64,000 nt of DNA, from assembly GCA_022496185.1 (NCBI GenBank), contig WTXG01000077.1, positions 93,512 to 157,511 of the forward strand, read 5' to 3'. The notes under the pieces were generated by a model. That model worked only from the letters and a program-made list of their open reading frames with translations, was not told where the DNA came from and searched no databases. The translations under genes were made by a program, and so were the position numbers. The first letter of the stretch is position 1. Each line of letters begins with the position of its first letter. Of the stretch, positions 23,925 through 35,783 are shown piece by piece. The DNA is from Multifurca ochricompacta. Lineage: Eukaryota; Basidiomycota; Agaricomycetes; Russulales; Russulaceae.

Positions 23925-25519
23925 ATGTCTTCCCTGGGAAGAAACAACACGCTGCTGGCACGTCCGTGGACGACATCCGCTGAACTGGAAGACTTCCGCC
24001 GCGATTCCGGCATCGAAATCAAATACGTAGACCTAACCAATCCACTTTATCGGCGCTAACGGACTCCCAAAGACGGACGTTGTTGGCAGGTCGGACCCGT
24101 ATTTTTGTAGCAGGCTGGACCACCAGATCAAGTACACGTCCGTTCATCCATCCGTCCGTCCGTCTCATCTTCTTCTGGTGGGTTGACAGAGAAAGATAAT
24201 AATATATGTGTGTGTGTGTGCCCACGACAATGACAAAAGGTCGTCAGTGCAGGTGAACACGCTCCAGCCAGTATGGAACGACTTGTGGCGGCACGTCAAG
24301 AACGTGCCGACGGATGCCACCCTTTCCGTTCAGGTATTGGACAAGGATGATGGAAGACGGACGACGTCTTCGGGAAGTTCGAGACGACTGTTTCCCCAGG
24401 TGCCAATGAAGTTATCATCCAAGGTCGCTTACATAGGCGCAACAGCGGCACATTCTGGCTCAAGTACGAGTGGGGCGGGGGGGGCGGGGGCGAGAGCGGT
24501 AACACATATTCTTCCCCTTCATAATAATTAAAACACTCTTATTTATCATTCCTTCTTCCTTCTCATCTAACACGCACATAAAACAGATAGAGCTACGATC
24601 ACCCTCAACGCCTTTCAGTTAATCAACACCTGCCTACACCTTTCGACAGCGCCAATCCGATACTCGCAGCACCGCTCTGTCCCACCATGGGTCAACAACT
24701 CACGCGCGTGAACGACGTGAGACTCTACTCGACCTGGAAGGTCCACAATCATAGACGTGCGCACATTCTTCAGCGACACCTTCCAATCCTGGGGTTCGGG
24801 ACCCACCGCCCGCGCGGTCCGCTCAGGCATCCAAACCGCCGCCCATCGCGTCTTAATACGCTCATAACACCCGAAACGGTTTCGGACTCCTTAGACACCC
24901 CCTCGGACATCCTCGCTCTCCCTACACGGTGCGCGTAGCCGCGGCTACGACCCCTTCGCAGTCGACCGCGTCAAACACGGTCGTATACACCTACGTGATC
25001 ATGAAAGGACGATAAGACGCTCCGACTCTCCGAAACTAGAGCTGCCTTTCTCGTCAGTCGATTTCGCCTCCAAACACGCCCTGCACGCCAACTGCCCCCC
25101 CCCCCCCGCGTCCGCTACAGCGGTGAGTTCCATCCGAGGCCCGCAGCAGTCGACAGTAGTGGCGGTTGTGGTGGTGGCTCGGCCACGTTTGTAGAAGCCA
25201 CGCCAGACTCCAACACCCGCTGGGAACTCGTAATCGATAACAATTCAGACACTTACGCGCCTGGTTCAGATATGCTCTCCCCCCTCTCCGCGTCTTGTTC
25301 GAACACAATTTTCCCAGTTTCACCGTTCATGCCCTCGATCGGGACGACCCAGCGTTGAAGGAAAGCCGTGGGGCGTGTCATGATTATGCGCTCAAGTTCA
25401 GAAGCGTGAAGGAGGAACTCCAGCCGCATGCGGCAGAGAACGAAGAGACGTTATCGGGACATATCGCCGAGAATCCTGAGCTGATAGCGCAATCGTCTCA
25501 TCAATCCAGCCTTTCATAG
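23925..25519 (+). pseudogene. C2-domain protein gene with many frameshifts
   Basis: Pieces in order from a possible ATG at 23925: ELEDFRRDSGIEIKYVDL, then FIGANGLPKTDVVGRSDPYF (first C2 strands), LDHQIKYTS, an intron ending about 24251, LQPVWNDLW..ATLSVQVLDKDDG, FGKFETTVSPG, FWLKYEWG, an intron about 24500-24585, PIRYSQH, VNDVRLYSTWK, AVRSGIQTAAHRVL, VVYTYVI, DFASKHALHANC, VRYSGEFHPRPA, RWELVIDNNSDTYAP, and DRDDPALKESRGACHDYAL to the stop at 25517-25519. I recall this C2 plus conserved C-terminal module from Agaricomycetes; its role is unknown, though C2 domains usually bind phospholipid. At least six frame changes are needed, for example near 24030 (extra A), 24352 (missing G) and 24743 (extra C). 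They are too many to dismiss individually, so it may be a true pseudogene in an error-prone stretch. Confidence 0.7.
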
Positions 25520-25966
25520 CGTACAGAGAGAAAGAAAGAGAAAGAGGAAGAGAGGGACAACGATGGCGGTGGTGACGGTCAGGTAAGAAGTCCCTGATTA
25601 CTTACTGTATCTGTAGTGGATGTTGTTGTAATGGAATCACGGTATATCTAAAGTGATGGGTGGTGGGTGAGTGTGACGTGCGAACACATTCTGAAAAAAA
25701 TATAAAGAGCGGCAATGGAGAAGAAAAAAGAGAAAAGCAAAACAAAAATCAAGATGTGATCAAATTCCTTCAAGTGCAAGGGTATGATCGTCAAGTAATG
25801 CTACAGGGAATGCATGGTTGATGTTAATATCAATATCAACAAATGAGAAGAACTTGGTCCGTCCACTCGTCCTGCAATGGGACCAAAAAAATAAATAATT
25901 AGCCAACGTGATCAGGACGAAGAGTTTTGTGTCGTACCTTAGCGCAAAACGCATCCTCACCCCTCC
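25520..25966. other. Convergent 3' ends, intergenic
   Basis: Lies between the convergent C2 gene and the 834-codon gene. A purine-rich GAGAAAGAAAGAGAAAG stretch is at about 25525, A-rich sequence near 25690-25750. No gene is seen. Confidence 0.5.
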
Positions 25967-28471
25967 TCATCCCTCCATATCCATATCATACTCATCTGTC
26001 GCAGGTGGCTCGAGCTCGGTTCTCGACAGCACAGAGTGGATGTACGGCGAACCATGCTTACGCGGCGAGAACGGTCGTGGCGTGTCTCGACGTTTCATAA
26101 TCATGCGTGCGATAAGCTGTGGCATGCTCACAATCGCGGTCTTGCCCGGTTTCAGCTTCGCCCCGCCCGCACGTTCGGTCACATCTGGATCCTCGCCTAG
26201 CTTGAGACGCAGCAAGGCATGCAACTCGCGCCCACGTTCCTTCTCGCGCTTGCGCACGCGCCGCGCCTCCGCTCTGCGCGCTTCTGTGTACAATAACCAC
26301 ATCCGAATCGTCTTCTCGTCGGACTCGTCTAGCTGCGCGGGTTCGCCAGGGGGGCCCTCGGTGCCATCGGCGTCGGCACCAGCACTCACGCCGCCGCGCT
26401 CGTCGAAGTCGGCTAACTTTGAGGGCACGGGGGGTGCCATGGACAGTCGTCCCGCGAGAAGTTCTGCACGCTTCGCATGAAAGACTTCGTCTTCCTTTGC
26501 TTTGCGCTCTGAGACCCATGTACGACGGCGCGCGCTCTTGAGCTTCTCAAACTCAAGTGCGTCGACACGTGCGATAGCCTCCGGGGAAAAGCACAGATTT
26601 GGCTCGATCGCGTGTGTTTCAGAAGCTTCTGCGTGGTTCGATGACGCGGCTTGTATGGGCAAAAAGAGCCCGAGGCCACTCCCACGTGGAGGAGAAGGAG
26701 CCGACCATTCCGACACGGGAGTTTCGGAAACAATGAGACTGTTGTCCGGCTCCGCGCCGGGTAACGTTAACAGTGGCTGTCCAGCCAAAAGCGGGGATTG
26801 AGGGGGGGAGACGGGTGGGTCATGCATGGCTATATCCTCCGGGAGGTTTGCGAAGGTACGCCGAGATGGAGAGGAAGGGACGGGGGAAGTACCAAGAAAG
26901 TCCTCCTCCTCGTCATGGAGTTCCGGAAGCATGCGACGCATGGGTGAGGATGGAGCAACGTCCTCCTTGAAATCGTCCGAATCGTGGGACGAATAGTCGA
27001 AGAAGTTGGTGTCATCAACATCCATGGATCCAAGGTCTAAGGTAACGCCAGAACCAAACTCTGCAGTAGCATAAGAACTAGGTATGCAAACCGAGGGTGA
27101 GGGGGGGATCTCATCGTGACTCATGTCATCGAGCTCTTCAAAAAAGCTGGTGATGGGATTGGGTTCCTCCCCACTATTTTCATTCGTGGGCACAAAGCTG
27201 GCGCACTGTGGCATGTCGAACGTGGCACTCAAAGAGGGCCAGTTCCCAATGCTGTGACACGGCGTAATGAGGGAGTAAGCATCGCCATCTCTATGGCCAG
27301 TAGCTGGGTCCTCGAGACTGGTGGGAAGAAGGGGAAAGCGACGTCGTAACTGTAAAACGGGGCCCAGTAGACGAAGCTTGGGAAGAACGTGTGGACTATC
27401 GGGGTCAGGAAGGAGGAGATTGAGAGGGGAGGAGTCAACGAATAGGTTTCCGTTAGAGGATGGCAATGAGTAACCGAGAAGACCATCGGACGGAGACGCA
27501 TCGAAATTCGACGATGGGAAGAGGGTGTGGAACATTGGGAACCTGGCGCTTACGAGTCCATCTGGTGGCACCAATAATGGACGAAACTGCGGACAGTTTG
27601 ACTCCACCCTGCAGTCTAGATCTCTTATGGATGAACTAGAGCCACCGCTTGAAACCGTTATCCGGTCGCCCTCCATGGCCTGGATGCCCAATGTGCCATG
27701 ACGCGCAAGGGGTGAGACCAGTGATCGCGACAAGAGAGTTGACACCTCCAGGGTGCCTGCAGGTCGTGCGTCTGCATCATCAAGTGGAAGATCCCATGTT
27801 GGAAAAAGAGGAGTGAGTAAATCTGACGGGGGAGGTTCGTCTGGGGATGACGATGATGATTGGGAATCGCCGTCAGCGGGATCCGTCTCCATATCAAGGT
27901 CGAGGTCAGCGTCAGCGTCAGCATCTGTACGATCGTGAGTACAGCATAGAGCGGTAGCTTCTGGAAGCGCGTGTGGCACCATGGGAAAGGAGGGCGGAGG
28001 GGAGAGAGGAAGATCTTGGGTAGACGGATGTGACGTAAGAAGAGCTTCGGGGCGTTGTGTCAGTGGGGCAGGGGAACAAGGAAGGGTCAAAGGGTGAGGG
28101 AGGGAAGAGACGGAGGTACCACCAGTAACATGCGATGAGGAGTCCTCGCACAAGACGGGAAGTGGAACGGTGTGCTTTGGATCGGAGTCGGTTGGTGGGG
28201 GAGATGGATAGATATGTTCGAGTTCTTCGGTAGAAGGAGCCAACTTTGCCGGAGAGAAGTTCCAGATGCAGGTAGGATCAAACGTGGAAGAGTCGTGGGG
28301 TTTGGATATGCAGGTGCAGCGATTTGGGGTGTAATAGGATGACCAGAGATCGGAGGGCCAGGAGTGAGCGCTGAGATCGGGGTGCATGCCGGATTGAGTG
28401 GACGATGAAGGCGATGTTGAAAGAATCAAGCAATCTGAGGATGAAAAAAAGCCGTTGTTAACGAACGTCAT
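25967..28471 (-). CDS. Large Ser/Pro/Asp-rich hypothetical protein, 834 aa
   Basis: A single uninterrupted frame of 835 codons, unusually long for this window and free of stops, which supports real coding. The ATG is at 28471. The first 600 residues are low-complexity, Ser/Pro-rich and probably disordered, with an acidic DADADADLDLDMETDPAD stretch. The C-terminal 200 residues are charged and helical (LEFEKLKSARRRTWVSERK; RRAEARRVRKREKERGREL), consistent with a coiled coil and nuclear localisation, followed by SMPQLIARMIMKRRD. That last motif resembles the C-terminus of the 376-aa protein at 6366-7496. No catalytic domain is recognised. It could be a transcriptional or chromatin regulator, but that is inference from composition only. 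Confidence 0.75.
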   Translation of the reverse strand: MTFVNNGFFSSSDCLILSTSPSSSTQSGMHPDLSAHSWPSDLWSSYYTPNRCTCISKPHDSSTFDPTCIWNFSPAKLAPSTEELEHIYPSPPPTDSDPKHTVPLPVLCEDSSSHVTGGTSVSSLPHPLTLPCSPAPLTQRPEALLTSHPSTQDLPLSPPPSFPMVPHALPEATALCCTHDRTDADADADLDLDMETDPADGDSQSSSSSPDEPPPSDLLTPLFPTWDLPLDDADARPAGTLEVSTLLSRSLVSPLARHGTLGIQAMEGDRITVSSGGSSSSIRDLDCRVESNCPQFRPLLVPPDGLVSARFPMFHTLFPSSNFDASPSDGLLGYSLPSSNGNLFVDSSPLNLLLPDPDSPHVLPKLRLLGPVLQLRRRFPLLPTSLEDPATGHRDGDAYSLITPCHSIGNWPSLSATFDMPQCASFVPTNENSGEEPNPITSFFEELDDMSHDEIPPSPSVCIPSSYATAEFGSGVTLDLGSMDVDDTNFFDYSSHDSDDFKEDVAPSSPMRRMLPELHDEEEDFLGTSPVPSSPSRRTFANLPEDIAMHDPPVSPPQSPLLAGQPLLTLPGAEPDNSLIVSETPVSEWSAPSPPRGSGLGLFLPIQAASSNHAEASETHAIEPNLCFSPEAIARVDALEFEKLKSARRRTWVSERKAKEDEVFHAKRAELLAGRLSMAPPVPSKLADFDERGGVSAGADADGTEGPPGEPAQLDESDEKTIRMWLLYTEARRAEARRVRKREKERGRELHALLRLKLGEDPDVTERAGGAKLKPGKTAIVSMPQLIARMIMKRRDTPRPFSPRKHGSPYIHSVLSRTELEPPATDEYDMDMEG

Positions 28472-28763
28472 GGTTTTTCACCAATCTTTCGAACGGACAA
28501 GCGGGCAAATGAGCTGGATGTAAGGCGAAGAGGACAATAATGGTAAGCGCGAGGAAGATTTTTTTTTTTTTTGATTATGAAGGAATTGATTGATGACTCA
28601 CAGCAAAATAGAGTGAAAATTGATTGAGAGACTACAACATAGCTGAAAGCAAGCAAGAAAAAAAAACTGATGAAAGTGGAGAAGAAGAAGAGAGATGTCA
28701 GTAGGATGTAATGGTAAGCGGCGGTTAGTGGTGCCAATACCAGACGCGGTGTAAGCTGATAAA

Positions 28764-28826
28764 GTGAGAGTGAGAGTGTGAGTTGTGTGAGTGTGAGTGT
28801 GAGTGTGAGTGTGAATGTGAGTGAGT
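28764..28826. repeat. (GTGAGT)n microsatellite
   Basis: About ten imperfect copies of GTGAGT/GTGTGA hexamers in tandem. Confidence 0.85.
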
Positions 28827-29160
28827 TATTGAGCGGAGTGGAGTGGGTGTATGCGGTCTATCCAAAGGACCCCGTGAGTATCCTAATTTTCACCCCTTAA
28901 ATTCAAGGTTAATTACGTACAACATGTGTAAAAAGACAAACCAAAACCGTTGATTTCTCAAATGATAAATTGATGGTTAAAATAACAATGTAAAAATAAA
29001 TATATAAATAAAAGCAAAGGTACCCGGGGTACTAAAACTTGACACACCGTTTACTATTTATTTCTATTAACACCTTATTTTATTTCCTTCTTCCATTATT
29101 AACTTCCAAATTCCGCCTCGTGCCCTGCCCTTCAAACGGAGTGGAAACTCCACATTTCCA

Positions 29161-29203
29161 TCAACACACAACACACAACACACAACACGCAACACACAAA
29201 CAA
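29161..29203. repeat. (ACACAACAC)n microsatellite
   Basis: Tandem imperfect units of CAACACA. Confidence 0.8.
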
Positions 29204-29361
29204 AGGAATATTCCTTAATTCCTTCTTGCATCGCCTCACAACTCCCAAACACACCTCATCCATGCGTCCATCTGACTACCTTTCAAAGGCAGTCCTCAAG
29301 CGCCATTCACCTAATTCTCTTTCCTCTCACCTACACTGTCCGCGCCTCGTGCTTCCAATTA

Positions 29362-32004
29362 TCAATACTCGCTTTCAATCGAGTACCCCACATCTACCCA
29401 GGCGCGCATCCGCTCTCCATAACGTATCGCAATACATAACAACCTGCCGACGAAAGCGCAGTCAGTACGCCGTAAGATAATGATAAAGAAGAATATCCTC
29501 CGCGGACAACTTACACAAAGCCTATCCACGCGACCGTAGCGGCAATCGCGTTTGTCGCCAGTACGCCAACACCGTTGATGAGCGGTAAAAACGATGCAGT
29601 CGCGAGGGCGGTAATACAGTGTCGAAGAGCGCTTTTGTCGTAAACGCCGCGCCGAAATAACAAAACAATTAGGAGCTCTTGTTACAGCACGTGCAAAAAA
29701 CTCCACACGACTTTACCTCGTGACCGCATACGCCTCTGCGCTCCGCCGGTGTAAGATATCAAGATTGTACGCCGCTATGGGCGTTAGAACTACATCAGCC
29801 TTGTAATCCCACACATATTCATCGATTAGCCCAAACTGTATTCCTTCCCTCGTACGAGGGCGAGAATATGAGTTGTACGCACTCCTATTCCGCTCACGAA
29901 CAGGCACGCCATATTGAGCAGGAGACCCGTCGTCCCTTCCACATATCGCGTGAAAACACCCGAGAGCAAGACAGAAACGGGAACGAGGATCAGCGCGCCT
30001 GGCAGTGCAGCACGCAGCCGATCCTCGGGAACCCTGCGTCCGTTCCGCTTCTCTCTCCATCCCACCAGGGTGCGGTCCGATAACCGACCCGCCAATGGCG
30101 CACCTACTGTAATGTGCATGTAACATCCGTAAGTCAGCCTCCTCTCACCACGCAGAAAGAGAATAAAAAGAGTTGGGGGTTTTGGGGGGGAGGGGTGTGT
30201 GCGTGCGTGGAAGGGACAGACTTACGCGCACTTCCTAATCCTCCCGGAAGCAATAAGGCACCAATAAGCACCTCATTTTTGATGTTGTAACGTGCGCCCT
30301 GCCGAGTTTTTTTGTTTATATAGATAGAAAAAAGGGGGAATGCGGGGCGGCGGCGGGGGGAACGTATAAAGACGACTTACGATGGTGTACGACAGTGGTA
30401 TAAGAAGGGCTAGAACGCGTGCCACGCAAATAAGCCCATAGCGTAAAAGGTTCGCTATGATAATAAACGCACCAAAGTTGGCACTCAATGTAAATGCCCC
30501 TGCTAGGCACTATTTAAAAAAATATAAGCGAAGTCGCAACGACAAGGGGTGGGGAGGGAGGGGCGGAGGTGCGGAGGTGTGAAGGTGCGGAGGTGTGAAG
30601 GTGCGAAGGTGCAGAGGGAGATTAGAAACCAGCACATCCCAAAAGCTGTTTTTATTTTTGTTTTTTGGGAGGGGGCGGGGGAAGGGGGAGAGACTCACCA
30701 CAGCGAGAACATTCGGGCTTCGGAAAATCGAAATGTGCATGAACGGATTCCGTAGCCAGGTCCGCCACGTGTCGATGGGCTCGCCGGCCTCGTGGAACTT
30801 GTCGATCCCACGCGTGCGCGGCCAGCTTGTCTCAGGTAGGAGAAGTAACACAGCCGCGAACAGGGACGCGCCACACAGGCCCAGGGCGAATTGTAAAACG
30901 CGCCAGGAGGCATATCGGGCCGCCAATCCGCCGACGATAGGCGCGAGAGAGGGACCCATTAAGCTCGCCTGTTTTGAGTTTTATTTTCATTTTTTTTTTA
31001 TAATGAAATTTAACACATGTTGCGTGTGCATTTGTTGTACGTTTGGGAGTTTGGGAGTCGTGTGAGTTTTTGTGAGTGTGTGCGTGTGCGTGGGCATGTG
31101 CGCCATTCAGTTTATGTTTTTTTTTCCTAGCAAAGGGGGGGAGGAGGGAATGATGTGGTTATCGCTACTCACAGCGAAGAAAATTCCCATGGCGGCGCCG
31201 CGCTGCTCCACCCCATAAATGTCGCTGATAACGCCGGCGCCCACGGACATCCCGCCACCGCCACCGAACGCCTGTACCACACGGAAGATGATCAACTCTG
31301 AGGCTGAGCGCGCGAACGCAGCTCCCACAGAGCCTGCCGCGAAGATAGGCAGTACGATCAGATAGATGGGCCGTCTGCCATCTGTATAGTAAAGATCAGC
31401 GAGTGATTCCATCACCTCTCCACCGGGACAACGCGTGATGAACAGTTCTCCAAAAGAAGCTCTTCACATTAAGCCACGCCATATAGGTGGGCTGAATAGA
31501 GAACAAAAGGAAGGAAGACTTACAGAAGCCGGCGTAAGTCGACCACGTTAAGTTGCCGATCGCCCCGGAGACCATATAGAAACTGACCGCCAAGCTGCGA
31601 GCGTTTGAGTAAGAGCCAGCCCAGGATCATGGCCCACAAAAATATAATAAAGGCGTTGTAAGAGTGATGAGAACTTACTTGACGACGCTTCCTGTTGTGT
31701 GCAAATCGCGAGATATTTGAGGTATACAGGGAACAAAAGAACCTATAACAAACACTGTTTAGAGAAAAGGGGGGGGAGGGAGTTAGTCAGCAAAGAAGAG
31801 AAAGAAGAAAACGAGGCCACGTCAAGCGGAGAGCGAGTTACATGGGATCATTCCCGCTAATGAGACAAGGGTAAGTATCATTCGCTTTCGTGCGGGCGTG
31901 AAACGGTCATATATTGAAGTCTCGGGCTTCGTCTTGAGACCATACTCCAACGTGATAATCGTACTCTCATTCTGGGGAAGCAGAGGGGAGTTCTCGTAAG
32001 GCAT
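29362..32004 (-). CDS. Major facilitator superfamily transporter (DHA1-like drug:H+ antiporter), eleven exons
   Basis: Exons: 32004-31842, 31742-31679, 31594-31524, 31381-31173, 30968-30699, 30509-30381, 30298-30226, 30106-29883, 29799-29717, 29631-29515, 29443-29362. All introns are GT..AG. Exon lengths total 1485 nt, exactly 495 codons, so the model closes without any frameshift and gives 494 residues. Recognisable pieces are the cytoplasmic N-terminus MPYENSPLLPQ, the loop 2-3 motif YGRRPIYLIVLP, RVVQAFGGGGGMSVGAGVISDIY in TM4-5, MGPSLAPIVGGLAARYASWR (TM5-6, antiporter-type), AGRLSDRTLVGW in the second half, and a C-terminus GYSIESEY typical of this family. The product would be a 12-TM plasma-membrane exporter of drugs or small metabolites; the substrate cannot be told. 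The high intron density is typical of Agaricomycetes. Confidence 0.88.
30549..30618. repeat. Minisatellite in MFS intron 5
   Basis: Imperfect tandem units of GGAGGTGCGGAGGTGTGAAG inside the intron between exons 5 and 6 of the transporter. It explains that intron's unusual length (189 nt against 53-100 nt for most others). Confidence 0.7.
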
Positions 32005-35000
32005 GGGTAATCACGCGTGGAAAAGAAAGGGGATTGGGGGGGAGGAAGAGAGATGGGAAATGGGAGGGGTGGAAATAGATTAAACAGAGAAGCAGCACGC
32101 CATTTTGTATGTGAGCTGGTAAAGGCACGGCCTTCTTCTCGACTTGCGCAATATTAATTTGAGATGGACATTCATTCAATCTATCTTTGCGGCTCAGCGC
32201 TCGGGCGGCAGGTGGCTCCCCCCTGAGTAAGAGTGCGGGCCAGGGCTGCATGGTGCGTTTTAGTGAACGAGTGCTTGGAAGCACGACATGAGGATAAGCG
32301 TTTTTTTTTAGCGGGAGAGAAGCAGCGGAAACGATCCTGTCTCTCCACGGGGAAGAGCGGGTCCATCTAAAACTGTTCAATATGATCAGCATCTCAGAAA
32401 AGCCAGACGTGATAAGGAATTTTTCTTATCCATCAAGGAGATCCATTGATCTGGTATGAGAGAAGATCACTAGAAGTACTGGTGGTCTACCAGCATGGAT
32501 GGCAATGATAACGCACTAAATCCGGGGCGAGCAGTGAAGCGGAAGCCCCTCACAATGTCAGGATGTCATGATTTGACGCTAGTCCAACAAAGGTACGTCT
32601 TCGATTCCAAAAAAAAAAAACAAAGGTACGTCACCTTCGGTTAGACAAGCACAGTACCCGCTCGACGAAATGTCCATGACAGGTTAAGCGCAACATGAGA
32701 AGAAGTCACGAGAATGTATCCCTCATTCCGAGTTATGATGTTGGTCTTCCCTGCGATCGCACGACTCAAAATCATGATCACCGATGGTCGGTTGTTAATA
32801 CACCGGATAGGTCTGACAAACCTAGACGGACTGAACACAGCCAGAAGGCAAGGGGGGGAGGAGTATCCTGTTGATATGAGTGCCATCGTCGTTGTTGTGA
32901 TACATCATGCCTTTGTTGGAGGGCCAACAGCATTTCTTTAGTGTCAAATGCAGCCCTGGATGCACCCTTCGTTAGCTTCATGGCAAGTGACGGAAAACTA
33001 CTACAAGTGAGAGGTTCGTTCTTGAGAGACTGACAGCATTTCAGGTTCGGGGTAGTATGTTGGGGAAGATTGATCAACGGATGATCCACATTCATTTACG
33101 TGTTGATTGATGTCCACCAATCGCGAGACGTGAGCGTGATGGCTGGCATGACGGAGCAACTATAATTCAACAAAGCCGCATGTATGAACATGTGGAAAAA
33201 TTCGTCTTTACCGTTAACGTGCAACCCGCCGTCGAATAACACCCGAACGTTTCCAGAATTCTAGAAAAAGGTGATTGGACTGCACGACATACGTACCAGA
33301 GCGAATTTCCGTATTTCAGCACATGTGCAGTAGTAGGACAATACGCGCTTGACCTAGAAGTAGTCGTGCGAGAACTCCATAACACCAGTTGATCGAATTG
33401 AATACCATTACGGCTGAGTCAATATAACAATATCCCATTAGTCATGGCCAAGCGCTACTACCAATCCCGTTCTCCAGTTGGTGGGTAGGAGAACGTGCAC
33501 ATGCTTCTCTTGTCTTGCTTTCGTCTCGGAGATTGAATGGCAAATACGCATTAGTCTATAGAGAGGAGCAGCCACCAAAGATACACTTGCACGCTTAGCG
33601 CCAATCGAATTTAAGTTGTGATGAGTGGCAATTGTGTGAGATTGTGTGAGTGGTAATTCAGGCCCGTTGGATCACCTGATAACAGCACTTTTTCAAAAAC
33701 AACCATCCAAAATGAGATCAAGGCTCTCAATAAAAAAAGCAGTCGATCATGATCAGCGTGTCATGATCAACTTGCTGATAGTGGCAACCGCAAGAGGGTT
33801 GAGTATTGACTTTCGTAATAGAGTGTTACTATACTTACATGGCGCTCTCCGGAAAGCCATGATGTCCTCATCATTCGCACACTGGCCCCGGGGGTGTTGC
33901 ATCTACGAAATGAGGGAGGGACATACCCGAACATGGAGACATAAACTCGTTATTGAGGAACCTCCCCTCCCCTCATCCCACCCTGACTCTTCATCCTCCG
34001 GTTGACATGACAGGTTGTACTTGGTCAGTTTTAATTTCCTTGTTCCTTGTCTGTCCGGGTCCGGGCATAAATGTATTTAGTAACCTTCTCACACTCAGTT
34101 TCCGAACTTTTGGTCCACAAATCTAGATTCCGGAGGTGACCCGCGGACATGGCCGATGCCTTTTCGGGCTTTCGTGGTAGCATGACAAATAATTGCATGT
34201 CCTTATTCCAACCAAGACGTTATGGCCCTCCCAATACTTCTTGTCTTCACTCCAAACCGCAGTTACTACTTGGGCCTGAGGCCCTGACTCGGAAGAGTTG
34301 GTGCTAGTTGGTGACCCCCTCGGCTGAACCCGGCTTCACTGTGTCAACACTACCACGTGGGGCTGCGTGCAGTCTGTATTTCAAGAGGGTGATGGATTCA
34401 AAGACTAGCTTCGTCGGGTTTCTTTGTCCCACAAAAAACAACCGCCACAGGACCTGAATAATAATCGACCACTGATGGCAGAAAAATCCCTCCTTTTTGA
34501 GCTGATGACATGTTAGGGTTCCACGTCATGCACAGGGGGACAGGGCTTGTACAAGTTTGAAATAAATCGCCCGGAAGTTTTCGTGGTGCAGCCTGATTTT
34601 GCATACAGCCACATGGATCGCCCAGCAGAGGTGCCGAAAAACAGATCACCCTTTTCTCGCGGACAAACCGTGCAAGGATTCCGGCGGTGCTAGCTTTCGC
34701 CTTATGAACCTCCTGGACACATACAAATCGTACCCTTGGATATCCAGCCACGCGCAGTTGATAATAAATTAGAAACTGGTGATTGCTGTGTGATCCGCTA
34801 TCAAGAGGGTAGACTAAGGTGCGTCCCCCCAACTGCTGCTCGACCGACTGTCGAAGTGAAAGTTGGGAAAGGGTTGACTCATCAGTTGACGGAATTAACG
34901 GGATACATCAACTTGCATACATGCTCACAAAACTACTCACTATCTCGAGTTAAATCGAGTCCATCTGCAGCTGTAGCCTCGTCCCTTTCTTCCTTGGACC

Positions 35001-35783
35001 CTAGCCACCAGATAGACACACGCTTCTTGAACTGACTACCGATATGTCGATCCCTTCCCATGTTTTACAGGCAATGACGACTGCGATTTTGGTGATAGGT
35101 AAGGTAGGAGATGCTATACTAAGTCCAAAGTGCTGGTCCAAAGGAGGGTCAGTAAGTGCTGCAACCTTAAGGAGCTAGAGCTGTTGTATCGTTGTGGATG
35201 TCGCGGAAGTCGCTTGTTCAACTTGGAAATCGTTGTAGCCACTGTCACCACTCTTTCCATCACGATAGTATTAACTAGCAAGAGGCTCGACGGGATGCCT
35301 CTATGTGATCCTGTCCTCCTCCATTCCGCGTTTCCCTCACGTTCAAGGGGAATGGGCACCTGGAGAGTGGTAAGTAGCATCAAGTCTCATCACGGTCTCT
35401 TGCGTTATCTTTAGCCTTCCACTGCAGGTAACATCAGGAAAATGACATTTGCTAGAATGACTAGAATGGCTGGAATGGCTGGAATGGCTAGGGTGCCAGA
35501 TTGTATTTACTATATGTGGGAATAGCAGTGCTTTTTTTAATTTATTTGAATCAATTCTATTATGTGCTTGTGGGATGGTGCCCAATCACACAGCCACATC
35601 AGGGTACAATGTAGCTACTAATTACTACAAACAATGAGGGAGTCAACACAAAGTCATGGTGGAAAACCCATAAGGAAAAACCAAAGTAGTTTTCTAAAGT
35701 AGAGAGGCCACAGGGAAAAACAGAGGCTGTTCACCAAAGCCAGAGAGAAAAAGGAACTTACTGGTCACCAAATTCCCCCCAAA
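32005..35783. other. Gene-poor interval between MFS gene and transposon block
   Basis: No gene is supportable on either strand. Short readings (33646-34005 plus, 34398-34832 minus, 35130-35414 plus) have no motif. The last 200 bases (about 35587-35783) are A-rich with many AAAAACC-like words and border the outer LTR. They could be a relic of another element but have no recognisable ends. Confidence 0.45.
35451..35491. repeat. Short minisatellite, ~10-bp unit
   Basis: Four to five imperfect units of the type CTAGAATGG/CTGGAATGG in tandem. Confidence 0.75.

Larger units (their letters stand above)
28472..29361. other. Intergenic interval with microsatellites
   Basis: Upstream of the 834-codon gene and downstream of the MFS gene. 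It has pyrimidine-rich sequence near 28560 and the two simple repeats listed separately. No gene is seen. Confidence 0.55.

Noticed and set aside
28764..29203. Tandem repeats as a CRISPR array or telomere-like repeat
   Set aside because: Simple microsatellites with no spacers; the context is intergenic fungal DNA.
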